Below are positions 53,432 to 63,217 of a stretch of DNA of 64,000 nt, one piece after another (positions within the stretch are counted from its first letter, which is position 1; each line of letters starts with the position of its first letter). Source of the stretch: Longimycelium tulufanense. Lineage in GTDB: Bacteria > Actinomycetota > Actinomycetes > Mycobacteriales > Pseudonocardiaceae. The notes below the pieces were generated by a model, which was not told the origin of the DNA, did no database searches, and was given only the letters and a program-made list of their open reading frames with translations. Location: NCBI RefSeq assembly GCF_014645795.1, contig NZ_BMMK01000006.1, positions 62,001 to 126,000 of the forward strand. The letters run 5' to 3'. Position numbers and translations under genes: made by a program.

Positions 53432-54820
53432 TCAGCGGGCGGGTGCCATCGGCGGCACGACCGCGGGCACCGGGCTGTAGTCGAGGCTGACGCCCGCCGC
53501 GGCGAGTCTCGCGCGCAGGACCGGTCGTGTGCCCGTCGTCGGCGACGGCGGCGTCGAGGAGCCGGTCCAAGCCCTCGGCGTACTCGTCGTCGGCGATCAG
53601 CTGGACCGGGCCCGACCAGGCAGGTCCCAGCTGGCCACGCCGACGTCAACCAGCGCCAGCGCCACAAGGGCACTGAGTTCCTTGCGGACGGTGGGGCGGG
53701 CGAACTCGCGTCGCGCGCGGGGACCGGCACCCTCGGCCGGTCCTCCCTTCGACGACGAAAGCTCGGCAATTCGGCCCGCGTCCAGTGCGTCGAGAACGGC
53801 GCCGAGCGACGGCGAACGCCGACGATCCGGGCTGCCGTCCAAAGAAGCCGTGTAACCGCCTCGGTGGTGTCGTGCCGCATACCGTGGTTCACCAGGGTTT
53901 CCCAGTCGACTCGCTGCTTGCTCTTGGCTTCGGCTGCCAGGCAGGAGAGCAGTGCCGTGTCCAGGACCTGAGTCGAGTCACGGACGAGCGCCCTGGCGGA
54001 GCGAACATCCCCGGCGTAGCCCGGTGCCGCGGGAAGTGCCTCGATCGCGACCAGGCGCGTGGTGAAGGGCGGGTGTGAGTCGTAGGGGAATGTCTCGCCT
54101 ACGGGCGGGGTCCTGCCGGATCCTGTCCAACTGCTCCCCAGGTTTGGGGTCGGTCAGCAACGCCGAGAAGCCGTCGACGATCCGGCCCGGCAGGTAGCCG
54201 GCGTCCCAGGCGACAGTGGCGTACCGTGCCATGAAGAGATCCCAGGCGGCATCGACCACGTGGACTTCCCGGAGTGCCGATGCCGCAACGTCCTGCCCTA
54301 CCACCTGGACGGACACGGCGTCCGCCGCCAACTCCTGCTTCCGGCAGACGGCGCTGGAAACCGCGAGGTACAGGTTCGCGTAGTAAGTGAACAGCTTTGC
54401 CAACGCCAGCTCGAACCAGCGGCCCGTGGCGAGCTGGGCGACCGTGCGTGCCATCACCCGGCGACCGCAATAGGCCGCGGCAAGCCGCGTGTCGCGGTTG
54501 GCGTAGTGCCCCAGCTCGTGTGCGCGTACCGATATGAGCTGTGCCTCGGTCAGGCCGGCGAGCAGCGGAGTGCCGCTGAACATCCGGCGACGGCTCACCC
54601 GGAGCCCGAGGAGTCGGGTCTCCTCGCTGACGCCCGCATTCACATCACCGGTGAGCCGGATCTCGTCCGGTGGGCGAGTGCCGACCTCGTCGGCGAGACA
54701 GCGAACCAGCGACCACAGCTCGGGCTGTTCCTCGGGGGTGACCTGGACTCCTGGTAGGTCGTCCGCGTGCTGCCGCTCCAGCGCGACAGCAGCCCCTTGC
54801 CCAGCGCGAGGTCGGGCCAT
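53432..54820 (-). pseudogene. M48 family zinc metallopeptidase, broken by several frameshifts
   Basis: Fragments in three frames join into one M48 peptidase. Intact part: VQVTPEEQPELWSLVRCLADEVGTRPPDEIRL, then VRAHELGHYANRDTR (HExxH zinc site) and RKQELAADAVSVQVVG. After DRIRQDPA (about 54110) the frame shifts to VGETFPYDSHPPFTTRLVAIEAL. It shifts again near 53840 (to DGSPDRRRSPSLGAVLDAL), near 53610 (to PVQLIADDEYAEGLDRLL) and near 53500, reaching a stop at 53432. The expected N-terminal membrane helices are not visible. At least four indels; sequencing error cannot be fully excluded. Confidence 0.75.
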
Positions 54821-54979
54821 GCCTGGGCAAGAGCAAGAGCCGGATGTTGCGTTTTCACACGGGTTTGGGCTGATTGCGGAGGAGAGCTACGCCGTGCGCC
54901 ATGGGCAACACGATTGGGCGTCCGACGAAGCGGTGACAACCCTTGCAGTGGGGACGGCCACCGGGTGGACTGGGCGGAC

Positions 54980-55390
54980 GTGAGAAAACTTCAACGGCTT
55001 GCCCTCGTCCTGGGTGCCTTCTCCCTTCTTCCCCTCACCGCCGGTGCCGCCCACGCGGCCGAGGACGGCGGCGGGGGTGGCGGGTCGCACGCGGTCTACA
55101 AGCTCATCGTCTCGCCGGGGGAGAAGATCGACCCCGCGGTGGCGCGCCGCGCCACCCTGACCTGTGACCCGCCGGGAGGAAGCCACCCCAAGCCGTACGA
55201 GGCGTGCCGGCTCATCAGGCAGCACGGCACCATCGCCACCGTGGACGAGTCCGAGGGCAAGTTCTGCACGATGCAGTACGAACCGGTCACCGTCGTTGCC
55301 TTGAAGAACGGGCGGGTGCAATACGGACCGAAGACCTTCGGCAATCCGTGTCAGCTGATCAGCGAGAAGGAAGCCATCTTCGACTTCTGA
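54980..55390 (+). CDS. Secreted subtilisin-inhibitor-like (SSI family) protein
   Basis: 136 residues. Signal peptide KLQRLALVLGAFSLLPLTAGAAHA, then a glycine run and the SSI fold: ATLTCDPPGGSHPKPYEACRLI, CTMQYEPVTVVALKNGRVQYGPKTFGNPCQL, ending AIFDF. Four cysteines sit at the two family disulphides. SSI proteins inhibit subtilisin-like and trypsin-like proteases outside the cell. The usual reactive-site loop is changed (RQHGTIATVDESEGKF), so specificity is unclear. GTG 54980 is the best start; longer frames upstream overlap the M48 relic. Confidence 0.85.
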   Translation: MRKLQRLALVLGAFSLLPLTAGAAHAAEDGGGGGGSHAVYKLIVSPGEKIDPAVARRATLTCDPPGGSHPKPYEACRLIRQHGTIATVDESEGKFCTMQYEPVTVVALKNGRVQYGPKTFGNPCQLISEKEAIFDF

Positions 55391-55458
55391 TAGTCGCTTC
55401 GCAACAGCCTCCATACGGCGAACCCCCACATGACACCCCACACCAGAAAGTAGGGTGA

Positions 55459-56333
55459 TTAGAAGACGAAGTCCCACCGTGCGGTGTGGGCAATGTCTTC
55501 TGCGGGCTCGCCAAGGGAGACGTGTACGTCCATCGTCGTCGCCAGCAGCGCTCGAGTGGTCATCGCTACCGACACGAGCGCTGCTGGCACGACCAGAAGC
55601 CACCGGGGAGCACGCTGGCCCCAGGGACGCGCCATCGCCAAAGCGAGGACAGCACCAAACACGGCAAGGAACACCGTGGCCCACAGCGCCCATCCGACGA
55701 GCCACGGCTCCCGGGCGAGCAGGCGATCGATGGTCTCCCGCGGCAGTGGTGCCTCACGGAGCAGCGAGGTACCGCCCAACGCCCAGTACAGTTTCAAGGG
55801 TCCATATGCGACAGTCAGCGCGCATGCGGCATAGCCTGGCCACTGCCGGGGAAGCGGCGGAGCGAAGGCAATGTTCCGCTTTGCGTACGCCCAGGAGAGC
55901 CAGAGCCACGCAGCGAGTCCAACGGTGGCGTGCGCGAGGAACACCACCCGCGACCATTCGAAGGGGTTCGTCGCGAGCGCGGATGCGACCACGGAGGCTC
56001 CCGCCGCGCTCAGCGTGAGTTGCACGGCCAGCGCCGGGATCATCACCCAGCGCGGTACGCATCGTCCCCAGGGACGGATAGTCGCCAACGCCAGGATCGC
56101 CGCCAGGACGCCCACAGACGCCAGACCAGCCTGACCGTAACCACACGTGGCTTGTACTGTTCGTACGCCTCCGGAGCGACCGGAGGGCCACCAGGGACCC
56201 CGATGCGGCCTTCCGCGGCGAAATGAGCTTTCGCCGCCGCGTACACAAGCATGTCGAGAGCGGCCACATAGGGCACCCAGGCTGGGAGCAATCGGGCATG
56301 CCGACCGCGGTCAGCTACGTCATTCGTGATCAA
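55459..56333 (-). pseudogene. Multi-pass membrane protein with one frameshift
   Basis: The 5' part (TTG at about 56333) reads VADRGRHARLLPAWVPYVAALDMLVYAAAKAHFAAEG and APEAYEQYKP; after about 56145 the frame shifts by one and continues YGQAGLASVGVLAAILALATIRPWG to a normal end. The joined protein of about 290 residues has five to six membrane helices and two copies of a LATxRPWG-xxxPRW element, suggesting internal duplication. I do not recognise the family. Either a recent pseudogene or a base error. Confidence 0.6.
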
Positions 56334-56439
56334 TGTGGCCCCCCGATCAGCTGGCACTGTTCCCTCGCCCGGTCGAGTGGAGAGTAGGGCTGACCACAGC
56401 AGGGGTGACGCTGCCCGGCCGCGGGGGCACGATCGAAGA

Positions 56440-57084
56440 ATGAGCAGCGATCCGGGCGGCCCCGTCGACACCCTGCGCAGCCACTGGTGGTGGCGACCGG
56501 GCTGGCGGTACGGGCGGCGTTGTTATACCTGGCTCCTCACCTTCGCCCGGCGGCCCGAGCTGCATCGGCTGGTGAGCCGCTACCAGGGAGCGATGTTCGC
56601 GTTGGAGGGCTTCGACCTGGTGCCGCTGGAGTGGCTGCACCTGCCGCTCCAGGACGTCGGCTTCACCGACGAGGTGACCCCGGACCAGGCGACGCGCGTG
56701 GCAGACGCGGTCACGCCCAGGCTCGCGGAGGTGGGGCCGCTGACGCTCACCTTCCACGAGCTGCGGCTGACCAGCGAGGCGTTGGTCCTGCCGGCCCGGC
56801 CGCTCGGGGCGCTGGAACCGGTGCGCACGGCGATCCGGGAGGCCGTCGCCGAGGTCCTGGGCGCGGACCGGGTGCCCGCGGCGACCGAGCCCGTGCCGCA
56901 GGTGAGCGTGGCCTACGCCAACGCGCCGGCCAACGCGGTCTTCGCGCGGGCCATGCTCTCCGGTGTGGACGCACCGCAGGTCGAGGTGCCGGTCACGGCC
57001 GCGTCGCTGGTGGTGCTGGGTCGCGACCACCACATGTACGAGTGGCAGAACCTGGCGTCCGCACCGCTCCGAACTTCTGTATAG
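56440..57084 (+). CDS. 2'-5' RNA ligase / cyclic phosphodiesterase superfamily protein
   Basis: 214 residues, with the 2H-like layout (ALEGFDLVPLEWLHLPLQDVGFTDEV; PQVSVAYANAPANAVFARAML). The superfamily needs two HxS/Tx motifs. Here the first is HLPL (Ser/Thr replaced by Pro) and the second is QVSV (His replaced by Gln), so catalysis is doubtful. Cytosolic. ATG 56440 has CACGAT six nt upstream. Confidence 0.75.
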   Translation: MSSDPGGPVDTLRSHWWWRPGWRYGRRCYTWLLTFARRPELHRLVSRYQGAMFALEGFDLVPLEWLHLPLQDVGFTDEVTPDQATRVADAVTPRLAEVGPLTLTFHELRLTSEALVLPARPLGALEPVRTAIREAVAEVLGADRVPAATEPVPQVSVAYANAPANAVFARAMLSGVDAPQVEVPVTAASLVVLGRDHHMYEWQNLASAPLRTSV

Positions 57085-57151
57085 AGAAATCTGTATTCCA
57101 TTTCTGTGTAACGGCGGCTGTCGTCCCCCGCGACGGCAGGGAGCTGCCGCT

Positions 57152-57521
57152 GTGCGAATCAGGTTGTCCTGGCCGGCGGGAACGGCCACCGCGACGCTGC
57201 GTGACACGCCGACCAGCAGGGCGTTGCTGGCCGCCCTCCCGGTGCGCGCCAGGGCCGGGACCTGGGGCGAGGAGGTGTACTTCGAGCTGCCCTTCGACGC
57301 CGACCCCGAGCTCGGACGCGCACGACATCGTCGACGCCGGCACGGTCGGCTTCTGGCTGGCCGGGAGCTGCCTGGCGGTGCCCTTCGGCCCGACCCCGAT
57401 CTCGCGGGACACCGGATGCCGCCTGGCCTCGGCCGCCAACCTGATGGGGAAGCTCGACCATGACCCACGGGTGATGGCGTCGGTCCGAGCCGGCGATCGC
57501 ATCACGGTGACCGAGGCTTAG
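57152..57521 (+). pseudogene. Cyclophilin-like fold protein with one frameshift
   Basis: Frame one gives VRIRLSWPAGTATATLRDTPTSRALLAALPVRARAGTWGEEVYFELPFDADPE; at about 57305-57315 the reading shifts by one to SSDAHDIVDAGTVGFWLAGSCLAVPFGPTPISRD and ends in VRAGDRITVTEA. Joined, about 122 residues match the small cyclophilin-like (DUF369/TM1367-type) family, including FGPTPIS. GTG 57152 with GGGAG upstream. The break may be real or a base error. Confidence 0.65.
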
Positions 57522-57719
57522 CCCCCGGCTCGACACACCTATCTTTTTCCGATCGCTGGAAAACAGCCGCGTCCACGGGCTCCCGCAGGTGTCCCGACCT
57601 CGCGGTGGCCGTGGTGTTGGCGCACTGATCGAGCGTCCGCCCCCGGTCGACGGCCCGGGCCAGCCTGGCCTGCACCGTTCCGGCCTGCCCCGCGTCGGTG
57701 GAACCGCCCGCGGGCTGCC

Positions 57720-57725
57720 TAGCCT
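57720..57725 (+). promoter_or_regulatory. Putative leaderless -10 (TAGCCT)
   Basis: Six nt before the GTG of the YnfA-like gene. Confidence 0.45.
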
Positions 57726-57731
57726 GGGGCG

Positions 57732-58064
57732 GTGACCGTCCTCCGTTCCATACTGCTCTTCGCATTGGCCGCCCTGCTGGAGATCGGCGGCGCCTGGCTG
57801 GTCTGGCAGGGTGTCCGGGAGCACCGCGGACTGCTGTGGGCCGGCCTCGGCGTGCTCGCCCTCGGGGGCTACGGGTTCGTCGCCACCTTCCAGACGGATC
57901 CGCACTTCGGTCGCGTGCTTGCCGCGTACGGTGGCGTGTTCGTGGCCGGCTCGCTGCTCTGGGGCGTGGTGGCGGACGGCTTCCGGCCCGACCGCTGGGA
58001 TCTCGTCGGCGCGGGGCTATGCCTCATCGGTGTCGCGGTCATCATGTACGCCCCACGAACCTGA
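57732..58064 (+). CDS. YnfA family membrane protein
   Basis: 110 residues, four helices, standard length. Signatures: [47 protein letters not shown] and [15 protein letters not shown]. Related in fold to SMR transporters; role unproven. GTG start with leaderless -10. Convergent with the GNAT gene. Confidence 0.93.
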   Translation: MTVLRSILLFALAALLEIGGAWLVWQGVREHRGLLWAGLGVLALGGYGFVATFQTDPHFGRVLAAYGGVFVAGSLLWGVVADGFRPDRWDLVGAGLCLIGVAVIMYAPRT

Positions 58065-58144
58065 GATCACGCATTTCCTTGGCGGACAACGAGGATCAGC
58101 TGCCGATCAGCCCGGCCACACCTCGATCCTCCTGTCCCACAACG

Positions 58145-58786
58145 CTAACCGACCGTTGACTCGTCGGGCTCCGGCGAGATCTTGGTCGGCTGGGGGTCGC
58201 GTCGCATGCACCACACCCGGGGTCCGCCGCCGGGCATGGTCAGCTCTTTGGTCACCTGGAAGTTGAGGTGACGGTAGAGGCGGAGGTTGCGTTCCGAGGA
58301 GGTCTCCAGATAGCAGGGGCGCCACTGTTCGTCGGCCGCGGCGAGCCCCGGCTTGAGCACGGCGCGGCCGAGCCCGCGTCCCTGTAGTTTCGGCTGGACC
58401 GCCACGGGGCCGAGGAACCAGTGCGGCTCCTGCGGCCGGTGCGGCCGGCACAGGATCTGGGATGCGGCAGCCACGGCGGCCCGCTCGCCCTGGATCTCCT
58501 CCGCCCTGGCCTGGTACTCGGCCATCACGTGGTCCGGCACCTCGGCGTCGGGCGGCGTCCACACCGCCACCGCCGAGCCGCCGTGCGCGATCCAGACCTC
58601 CCCGAACCGGAAGGCGATCTGCTCGGTGAACAGCAGCTGGAAGGCGCGGAGCCGGCGGTGATGGTCGTCGGCCGCGATCGTCCACGACATCCACGGGTAG
58701 CCCGCGTACGCCTTCGTCAGGGTGCCAACGATCGCCGGGAGGTCGTCGGCGGTCGCCCGACGCGCTCTCGCGAGTGACTTGATCAC
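58145..58786 (-). CDS. GNAT family N-acetyltransferase
   Basis: 213 residues. The acetyl-CoA motif is WFLGPVAVQPKLQGRGLGRAVL (Q/RxxGxG/A as QGRGLG), followed by CYLETSSERNLRLYRHLNFQV. The N-terminal part (PWMSWTIAADDHHRRL) is like actinobacterial GNATs of unknown substrate. GTG 58786 has TATGGT six nt upstream: another leaderless start. Confidence 0.9.
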   Translation of the reverse strand: MIKSLARARRATADDLPAIVGTLTKAYAGYPWMSWTIAADDHHRRLRAFQLLFTEQIAFRFGEVWIAHGGSAVAVWTPPDAEVPDHVMAEYQARAEEIQGERAAVAAASQILCRPHRPQEPHWFLGPVAVQPKLQGRGLGRAVLKPGLAAADEQWRPCYLETSSERNLRLYRHLNFQVTKELTMPGGGPRVWCMRRDPQPTKISPEPDESTVG

Positions 58787-58792
58787 GCGCTC

Positions 58793-58798
58793 ACCATA
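58793..58798 (-). promoter_or_regulatory. Putative leaderless -10 (TATGGT)
   Basis: Six nt before the GNAT GTG on the minus strand. Confidence 0.5.
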
Positions 58799-58883
58799 AA
58801 CATCGGCGAACGGCCTTCGGTGGCGGTTCGCACAACGTCACCCTCTCGCCCTAAACGGCGGTCACCCCGTGAAGACTGGTCGG

Positions 58884-59516
58884 GTGGATCTGGTGACCGT
58901 ACCGTTCGTGTTGACCTGCCTCGCCGTCGTCCTCGCCCCCGGCCCCTCCCTCGCCGTGATCCTCGACCAGGCGCTGCGCGTGGGACGGAGTGCCGGGCTG
59001 GCGACCATCGCCGGCAACACGACGGGCCTGGTGTTCTGGGCTGGTGCCTCGGTTCTCGGTCTCACCGCCCTCATCCGCACCTCCGAGGTGGCGTTCGTGG
59101 TCCTCAAGGTGGTGGGTGCGGCATACCTGTGCTGGCTGGGTATCCAGTCGCTACGGCGCTCCCGGCGCGCCCCGGCCGCCGAACCCGGGACGGGTGCGCC
59201 CGCCCGCGGGCTCTTTTCCGCCTACCGTGCGGGCTTCCTCGCCAACGTGTCCAACCCCAAGGCAGCCGCCCTTTACCTCGCGTTGCTGCCGCAGTTCATT
59301 CCGGCCAGCGGTGACGTGCTGACCGGCACGGCCGTCCTTGCCGGGGTGCAGATGCTGATCAGCGCCTCCTGGTACGCCGTCGTCGTGCTGGCGGTGGCCG
59401 CGGTTCGCCGGGTGTTGGACCAGCCCCGGGTGCGTGCCCTGCTGGACCAGCTCAGTGGCCTCGTGCTGGTGGCCATGGGGCTGCGACTGGTCACCCTCAG
59501 CCGCGCGGCCGCCTGA
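58884..59516 (+). CDS. LysE/RhtB family amino-acid exporter
   Basis: 210 residues, six helices. Family block near the start: LTCLAVVLAPGPSLAVILDQALRVGRSAGLATIAGNTTGLVFW; FLANVSNPKAAALYLALLPQFI is the second signature. Exports an amino acid or related compound. GTG 58884 is preferred since AAGACT lies six nt upstream, the same arrangement as the GNAT gene at 59705; GTG 58869 is the alternative. Confidence 0.92.
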   Translation: MDLVTVPFVLTCLAVVLAPGPSLAVILDQALRVGRSAGLATIAGNTTGLVFWAGASVLGLTALIRTSEVAFVVLKVVGAAYLCWLGIQSLRRSRRAPAAEPGTGAPARGLFSAYRAGFLANVSNPKAAALYLALLPQFIPASGDVLTGTAVLAGVQMLISASWYAVVVLAVAAVRRVLDQPRVRALLDQLSGLVLVAMGLRLVTLSRAAA

Positions 59517-59704
59517 GCCGGCGAGCGCGTCCGGCCATCCGTCGGGGCGAGGTGTGCAGGGAATCACCTCGAAGGTTCAGCGGACGCGCGGGAACACCGC
59601 ACCGGAGGTGGGAGGTGCCGTGGGTTCGGCCATCCGCCGCGGCACGCCCCGCCGCCCGAGCGGAACGGGTGGCGCTCGGTCCCGGCTCGTCGAAGACTGG
59701 CGCG

Positions 59705-60436
59705 ATGGATGTCGTGACACTTGCCGACCGACCGGACCTGCGCCAGGCCGCCTGGGATCTCGATGCCGCGTGGCCGGCCTTCCTGGTGCACGACCCCGCC
59801 GCCGCGCTGCTGGACGTGGTTTTCGCCCGCTTCCCCGAGTACCAGGTGTTGCTGGTGGAGGGGCACGAGGTCGTCGGGCGCGGGCACAGCGTCCCGTTCG
59901 CCTGGGACGGCAACGTGGTGAGCCTTCCGCCACAGGGCTCGGACGCGATCGTTGGCCAGTCGGTGCGGGACGCGCAGGCGGGCCGGGCGCCGACGGCCGC
60001 GTCCGCGCTGGAGATCGTGGTCGCCCCGGACCGGCAGCGCCAGGGCCTGTCCAGCCGGATCGCCGTGGGACTGCGCGACAACGCGGCCCGGCTCGGGCTG
60101 CGCGACCTGTTCGTTCCGTTGCGCCCGAGCGGCAAGCACCTGGAGCCCCACACCTCGTTGACCGAGTACGTGCAACGGTGGCGCCCGGACGGGCTTCCGC
60201 ACGATCCCTGGCTCCGCGTGCACGTCCGGCTGGGCGCGGAGGTCCTGCACGTTTGCCCGGCGTCGAGGGTGATCGCCGGCAGCCTCGAACAGTGGCGGCA
60301 GTGGACCGGCCTCCCGTTCGACCGCAGCGGCGAGGTCGAGGTGCCCCAGGCGCTGACGCCGGTGCGGGTCTCGGTCGAGCACGACTATGCCGTGTACGTC
60401 GAGCCGAAGGTGTGGATCCGACATCACATCGGCTGA
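59705..60436 (+). CDS. GNAT-like N-acetyltransferase
   Basis: 243 residues. The acetyl-CoA site is ALEIVVAPDRQRQGLSSRIAVGLRDNAARLGLRDLFVPLRPSGK. N-terminal DVVTLADRPDLRQAAWDLDAAWPAFLVHDPAA is characteristic of a longer GNAT subgroup in actinobacteria. Substrate unknown. ATG 59705 has AAGACT six nt upstream and no ribosome site. Confidence 0.83.
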   Translation: MDVVTLADRPDLRQAAWDLDAAWPAFLVHDPAAALLDVVFARFPEYQVLLVEGHEVVGRGHSVPFAWDGNVVSLPPQGSDAIVGQSVRDAQAGRAPTAASALEIVVAPDRQRQGLSSRIAVGLRDNAARLGLRDLFVPLRPSGKHLEPHTSLTEYVQRWRPDGLPHDPWLRVHVRLGAEVLHVCPASRVIAGSLEQWRQWTGLPFDRSGEVEVPQALTPVRVSVEHDYAVYVEPKVWIRHHIG

Positions 60437-60899
60437 TCGAACTCCGCCACCGCGCGCCTCCTGATCTATCCACTGTGGACCATGTGGGGCCTGCTGAGAG
60501 TCGGGCAGGATCGATGACGTCGGGGGAGGCAGCCGCACCGCGCCGAAGCCGATCGACCAGTCACCGCGCCCAGAGTTGCCGCAGCAGCCGGCGGGAGGGT
60601 GCCGGCGGCCGGAGCGGGCGGCCGGGGAGGTGGCCGAGCCGGTCCCTGCCAACGACCGGCCAGCGGAGTTGATCGCCGGCTGCCAGCAGACCGCCGGTGT
60701 CGATGAGCATGTGGCGCCGGCCACCCGTGGGACGAAGTTCCGCCGGTCGGGACGCGAGTAGCGCTCCGCCCGGCGTAGTGCCATGAGTCTCAGGTCACCC
60801 ACTTGCCGTCGGTTACTGGCGGGTAATATTCTTGTTGTTACCGGTCAGTAAGGGGGCGTGCCCCGCCGGGCGACCCGCACGTACACGGGAGCTGACGAG
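60437..60899. other. Upstream region of the acyl-CoA dehydrogenase
   Basis: 463 bases. The last 100 hold promoter and operators; the rest shows only short Arg/Pro-rich frames without support. Confidence 0.45.
60803..60851 (+). promoter_or_regulatory. Promoter with tandem TetR-type operators for the dehydrogenase
   Basis: TTACTGGCGGGTAA (60813-60826) and TTACCGGTCAGTAA (60838-60851) are near-palindromes; the second, inverted, matches the first at 12 of 14 positions; starts are 25 bp apart. TTGCCG (60803) and TATTCT (60827) are 18 bp apart as -35/-10. Confidence 0.65.
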
Positions 60900-62732
60900 A
60901 TGGGCCACTACAAGAGCAACCTGCGTGACCTGGAGTTCAACCTCTTCGAGGTGCTCAAGGTCCAGGAGCGGCTGGGCGCCGGGCCGTTCGAGCAGTCGGA
61001 CGAGGAGACTGCCCGGGGCGTGCTCACCGAGCTGAACAACCTGGCCGTCGGACCGCTGGCGGAGTCCTTCGCCGACGCCGACCGCAACCCGCCGGTGTTC
61101 GACCCCGAGACCCACAGCGCCACGCTGCCCGAGTCGTTCAAGAAGTCCTACCGGGCGGCCTGGGAGGGCGAGTGGTACCGCCTCGACCTGCCGCCCGAAC
61201 TGGGCGGCTTCGGGATGCCGTCCACCGTGCGGTGGGCCGCCTACGAGATGATCCTCGGCGCCAACCCCGCGCTGTTCATGTACATGGCCGGGCCGAGCTT
61301 CGCCACGGTGGTGTACCGCAACGGCACCGAGGAGCAGAAGCAGTGGGCGAAGCTCATGATCGAGCGCGGCTGGGGCGCCACCATGGTGCTCACCGAGCCG
61401 GACGCCGGCTCGGACGTGGGTGCCGGCCGAACCAAGGCCGTCAAGCAGGAGGACGGCTCCTGGCACCTGGAGGGCGTGAAGCGGTTCATCACCTCCGCCG
61501 ACCAGGACATGACCGAGAACATCATGCACCTGGTGCTGGCGCGGCCGGAGGGGCCGGGCATCGAGCCCAAGCCGGGCACCAAGGGCCTGAGCCTGTTCCT
61601 GGTGCCCAAGTTCCTGTTCGACCCCGAAACCGGTGAGCCGGGCGAACGCAACGGCGCCTTCGTCACCAACGTCGAGCACAAGATGGGCCTGAAGGTCTCC
61701 ACCACCTGCGAGCTGACCTTCGGGCAGCACGGCGTGCCGGCCAAGGGCTGGCTGCTGGGCGAGGTACACGACGGCATCGCGCAGATGTTCCAGGTCATCG
61801 AGTACGCGCGCATGATGGTGGGCACCAAGGCGATCGCCACGCTGTCCACCGGCTACCTGACGGCGCTGGAGTTCGCCAAGGAGCGCGTGCAGAGTGCCGA
61901 CCTGACCAGGATGACGGACAAGACCGCGCCCCGGGTCTCGATCATCAATCACCCGGACGTGCGGCGCAGCCTGATGCTGCAGAAGGCCTACGCCGAGGGC
62001 CTGCGGGCGGTGTACCTCTACACCGCGAGCTTCCAGGACCGGATCGCGGCCGGGGAGAACACCGAGCTGGCCGAGCGGGTCAACGACCTGCTGCTGCCGA
62101 TCGTCAAGGGCGTGGGCTCCGAGCGCGGCTACGAGCTGCTGGCGCAGTCGCTGCAGACCCTGGGCGGCTCCGGCTTCCTGCAGGACTACCCGATCGAGCA
62201 GTACATCCGCGACTCCAAGATCGACACCCTGTACGAGGGCACGACGGCGATCCAGTCGCTGGACTTCTTCTTCCGCAAGATCGTGCGGGACAAGGGCCAG
62301 GCGCTGGCCTACATCGCCGGCGAGATCCAGAAGTTCCTCGAGGCCGAGGGCGGCAACGGCCGGCTGAAGGAGGAGCGGGGTCTGCTCAGGCAGGCCCTGG
62401 AGGACGTGCAGGGCATGCTCGGCGCGCTGATCGGCTTCCTCACCTCCGCGCAGGAGGACGTGCGCAACCTCTACAAGGTGGGGCAGCACTCGGTGCGCCT
62501 GCTGATGAGCGCCGGCGACCTGCTCGTCGGGTGGCAGCTGCTGAAGCAGGCCGACATCGCGCTGGCGGCGCTGGACAACGGCGCTTCCGCCAAGGACAAG
62601 CCGTTCTACGAGGGCAAGGTCGCGGTGGCGTCGTTCTTCGCCAAGTCGGTACTGCCGGAGCTGTCCGCCCGCCGCAAGATCGTCGAGGCCGCGGACAACA
62701 GCCTGATGGACGTCGACGAGGCCGCGTTCTGA
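60900..62732 (+). CDS. fadE5: Acyl-CoA dehydrogenase (FadE5-like)
   Basis: 610 residues, almost the length of mycobacterial FadE5 (611), with strong resemblance throughout as I recall it: [18 protein letters not shown] start, [117 protein letters not shown] enzyme of beta-oxidation with an extra C-terminal domain. Catalytic Glu is expected in the YEGTTAIQ region. ATG 60900. Monocistronic behind tandem operators. Confidence 0.95.
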   Translation: MGHYKSNLRDLEFNLFEVLKVQERLGAGPFEQSDEETARGVLTELNNLAVGPLAESFADADRNPPVFDPETHSATLPESFKKSYRAAWEGEWYRLDLPPELGGFGMPSTVRWAAYEMILGANPALFMYMAGPSFATVVYRNGTEEQKQWAKLMIERGWGATMVLTEPDAGSDVGAGRTKAVKQEDGSWHLEGVKRFITSADQDMTENIMHLVLARPEGPGIEPKPGTKGLSLFLVPKFLFDPETGEPGERNGAFVTNVEHKMGLKVSTTCELTFGQHGVPAKGWLLGEVHDGIAQMFQVIEYARMMVGTKAIATLSTGYLTALEFAKERVQSADLTRMTDKTAPRVSIINHPDVRRSLMLQKAYAEGLRAVYLYTASFQDRIAAGENTELAERVNDLLLPIVKGVGSERGYELLAQSLQTLGGSGFLQDYPIEQYIRDSKIDTLYEGTTAIQSLDFFFRKIVRDKGQALAYIAGEIQKFLEAEGGNGRLKEERGLLRQALEDVQGMLGALIGFLTSAQEDVRNLYKVGQHSVRLLMSAGDLLVGWQLLKQADIALAALDNGASAKDKPFYEGKVAVASFFAKSVLPELSARRKIVEAADNSLMDVDEAAF

Positions 62733-62751
62733 CCTGACTCCTCGAGCAACG

Positions 62752-62794
62752 AAGGCGGGATGGTCCCGGCCCCAATCGCCGACCATCCCGCCTT
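62752..62794 (+). terminator. Terminator after the dehydrogenase gene
   Basis: Perfect 14-bp stem (AAGGCGGGATGGTC / GACCATCCCGCCTT), 15-nt loop, 19 nt past the stop. Confidence 0.85.
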
Positions 62795-63169
62795 CCCGTC
62801 TGTTCGGGGCCTGGACGGAGCCGCTTCAACCCCGTAGGGATCGGTATCCGGCTCGCGGTTGCGCCAGCCATACCGGTTCGGCGAGCCGGCGCCCCACCGA
62901 GAGAAGGCGGGCTCCCCGACTCACGGCGAGCCGCCTCTTCGCAGCAAGCAGGTGCCAGTCCGGGAACCGGGCCGCGCCACTCGAGAGCCATCCAGGTGTC
63001 GGTCCGTAACACGCTGGATCCGAGGAACCTCAACCGGCGCCCATGCGTCTCTTACTCCTCTCGCGGAGCAAGATCGCGCCAACCGTCCACGAGCGGCCCC
63101 CAATTCCGCGGTGCCGCTGCAGCTTCGCCGCTGTCCCTGCCGCAACCTTCCTACCCACAAGAAGAAACG
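62795..63169. other. Intergenic region between convergent genes
   Basis: 375 bases. Frames here are short and Arg/Pro-rich. I see nothing in it. Confidence 0.4.
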
Positions 63170-63195
63170 GGCCCGCCGCGTGGTGGCGGCGGGCC
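63170..63195 (-). terminator. Terminator of the VanW-like gene
   Basis: GGCCCGCCGC / GCGGCGGGCC stem with a 6-nt loop, 22 nt past the stop; an AAGAAAC tract follows on the other side, giving a U-containing tail. Confidence 0.7.
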
Positions 63196-63217
63196 TGTTC
63201 CAACATCCTCGTGCCGG

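Noticed and set aside
53281-53892. N-terminal extension of the HD protein (open frame of 200 codons)
   Set aside because: Its residues match pieces of the broken M48 gene in wrong frames, and a leaderless -10 precedes GTG 53280.
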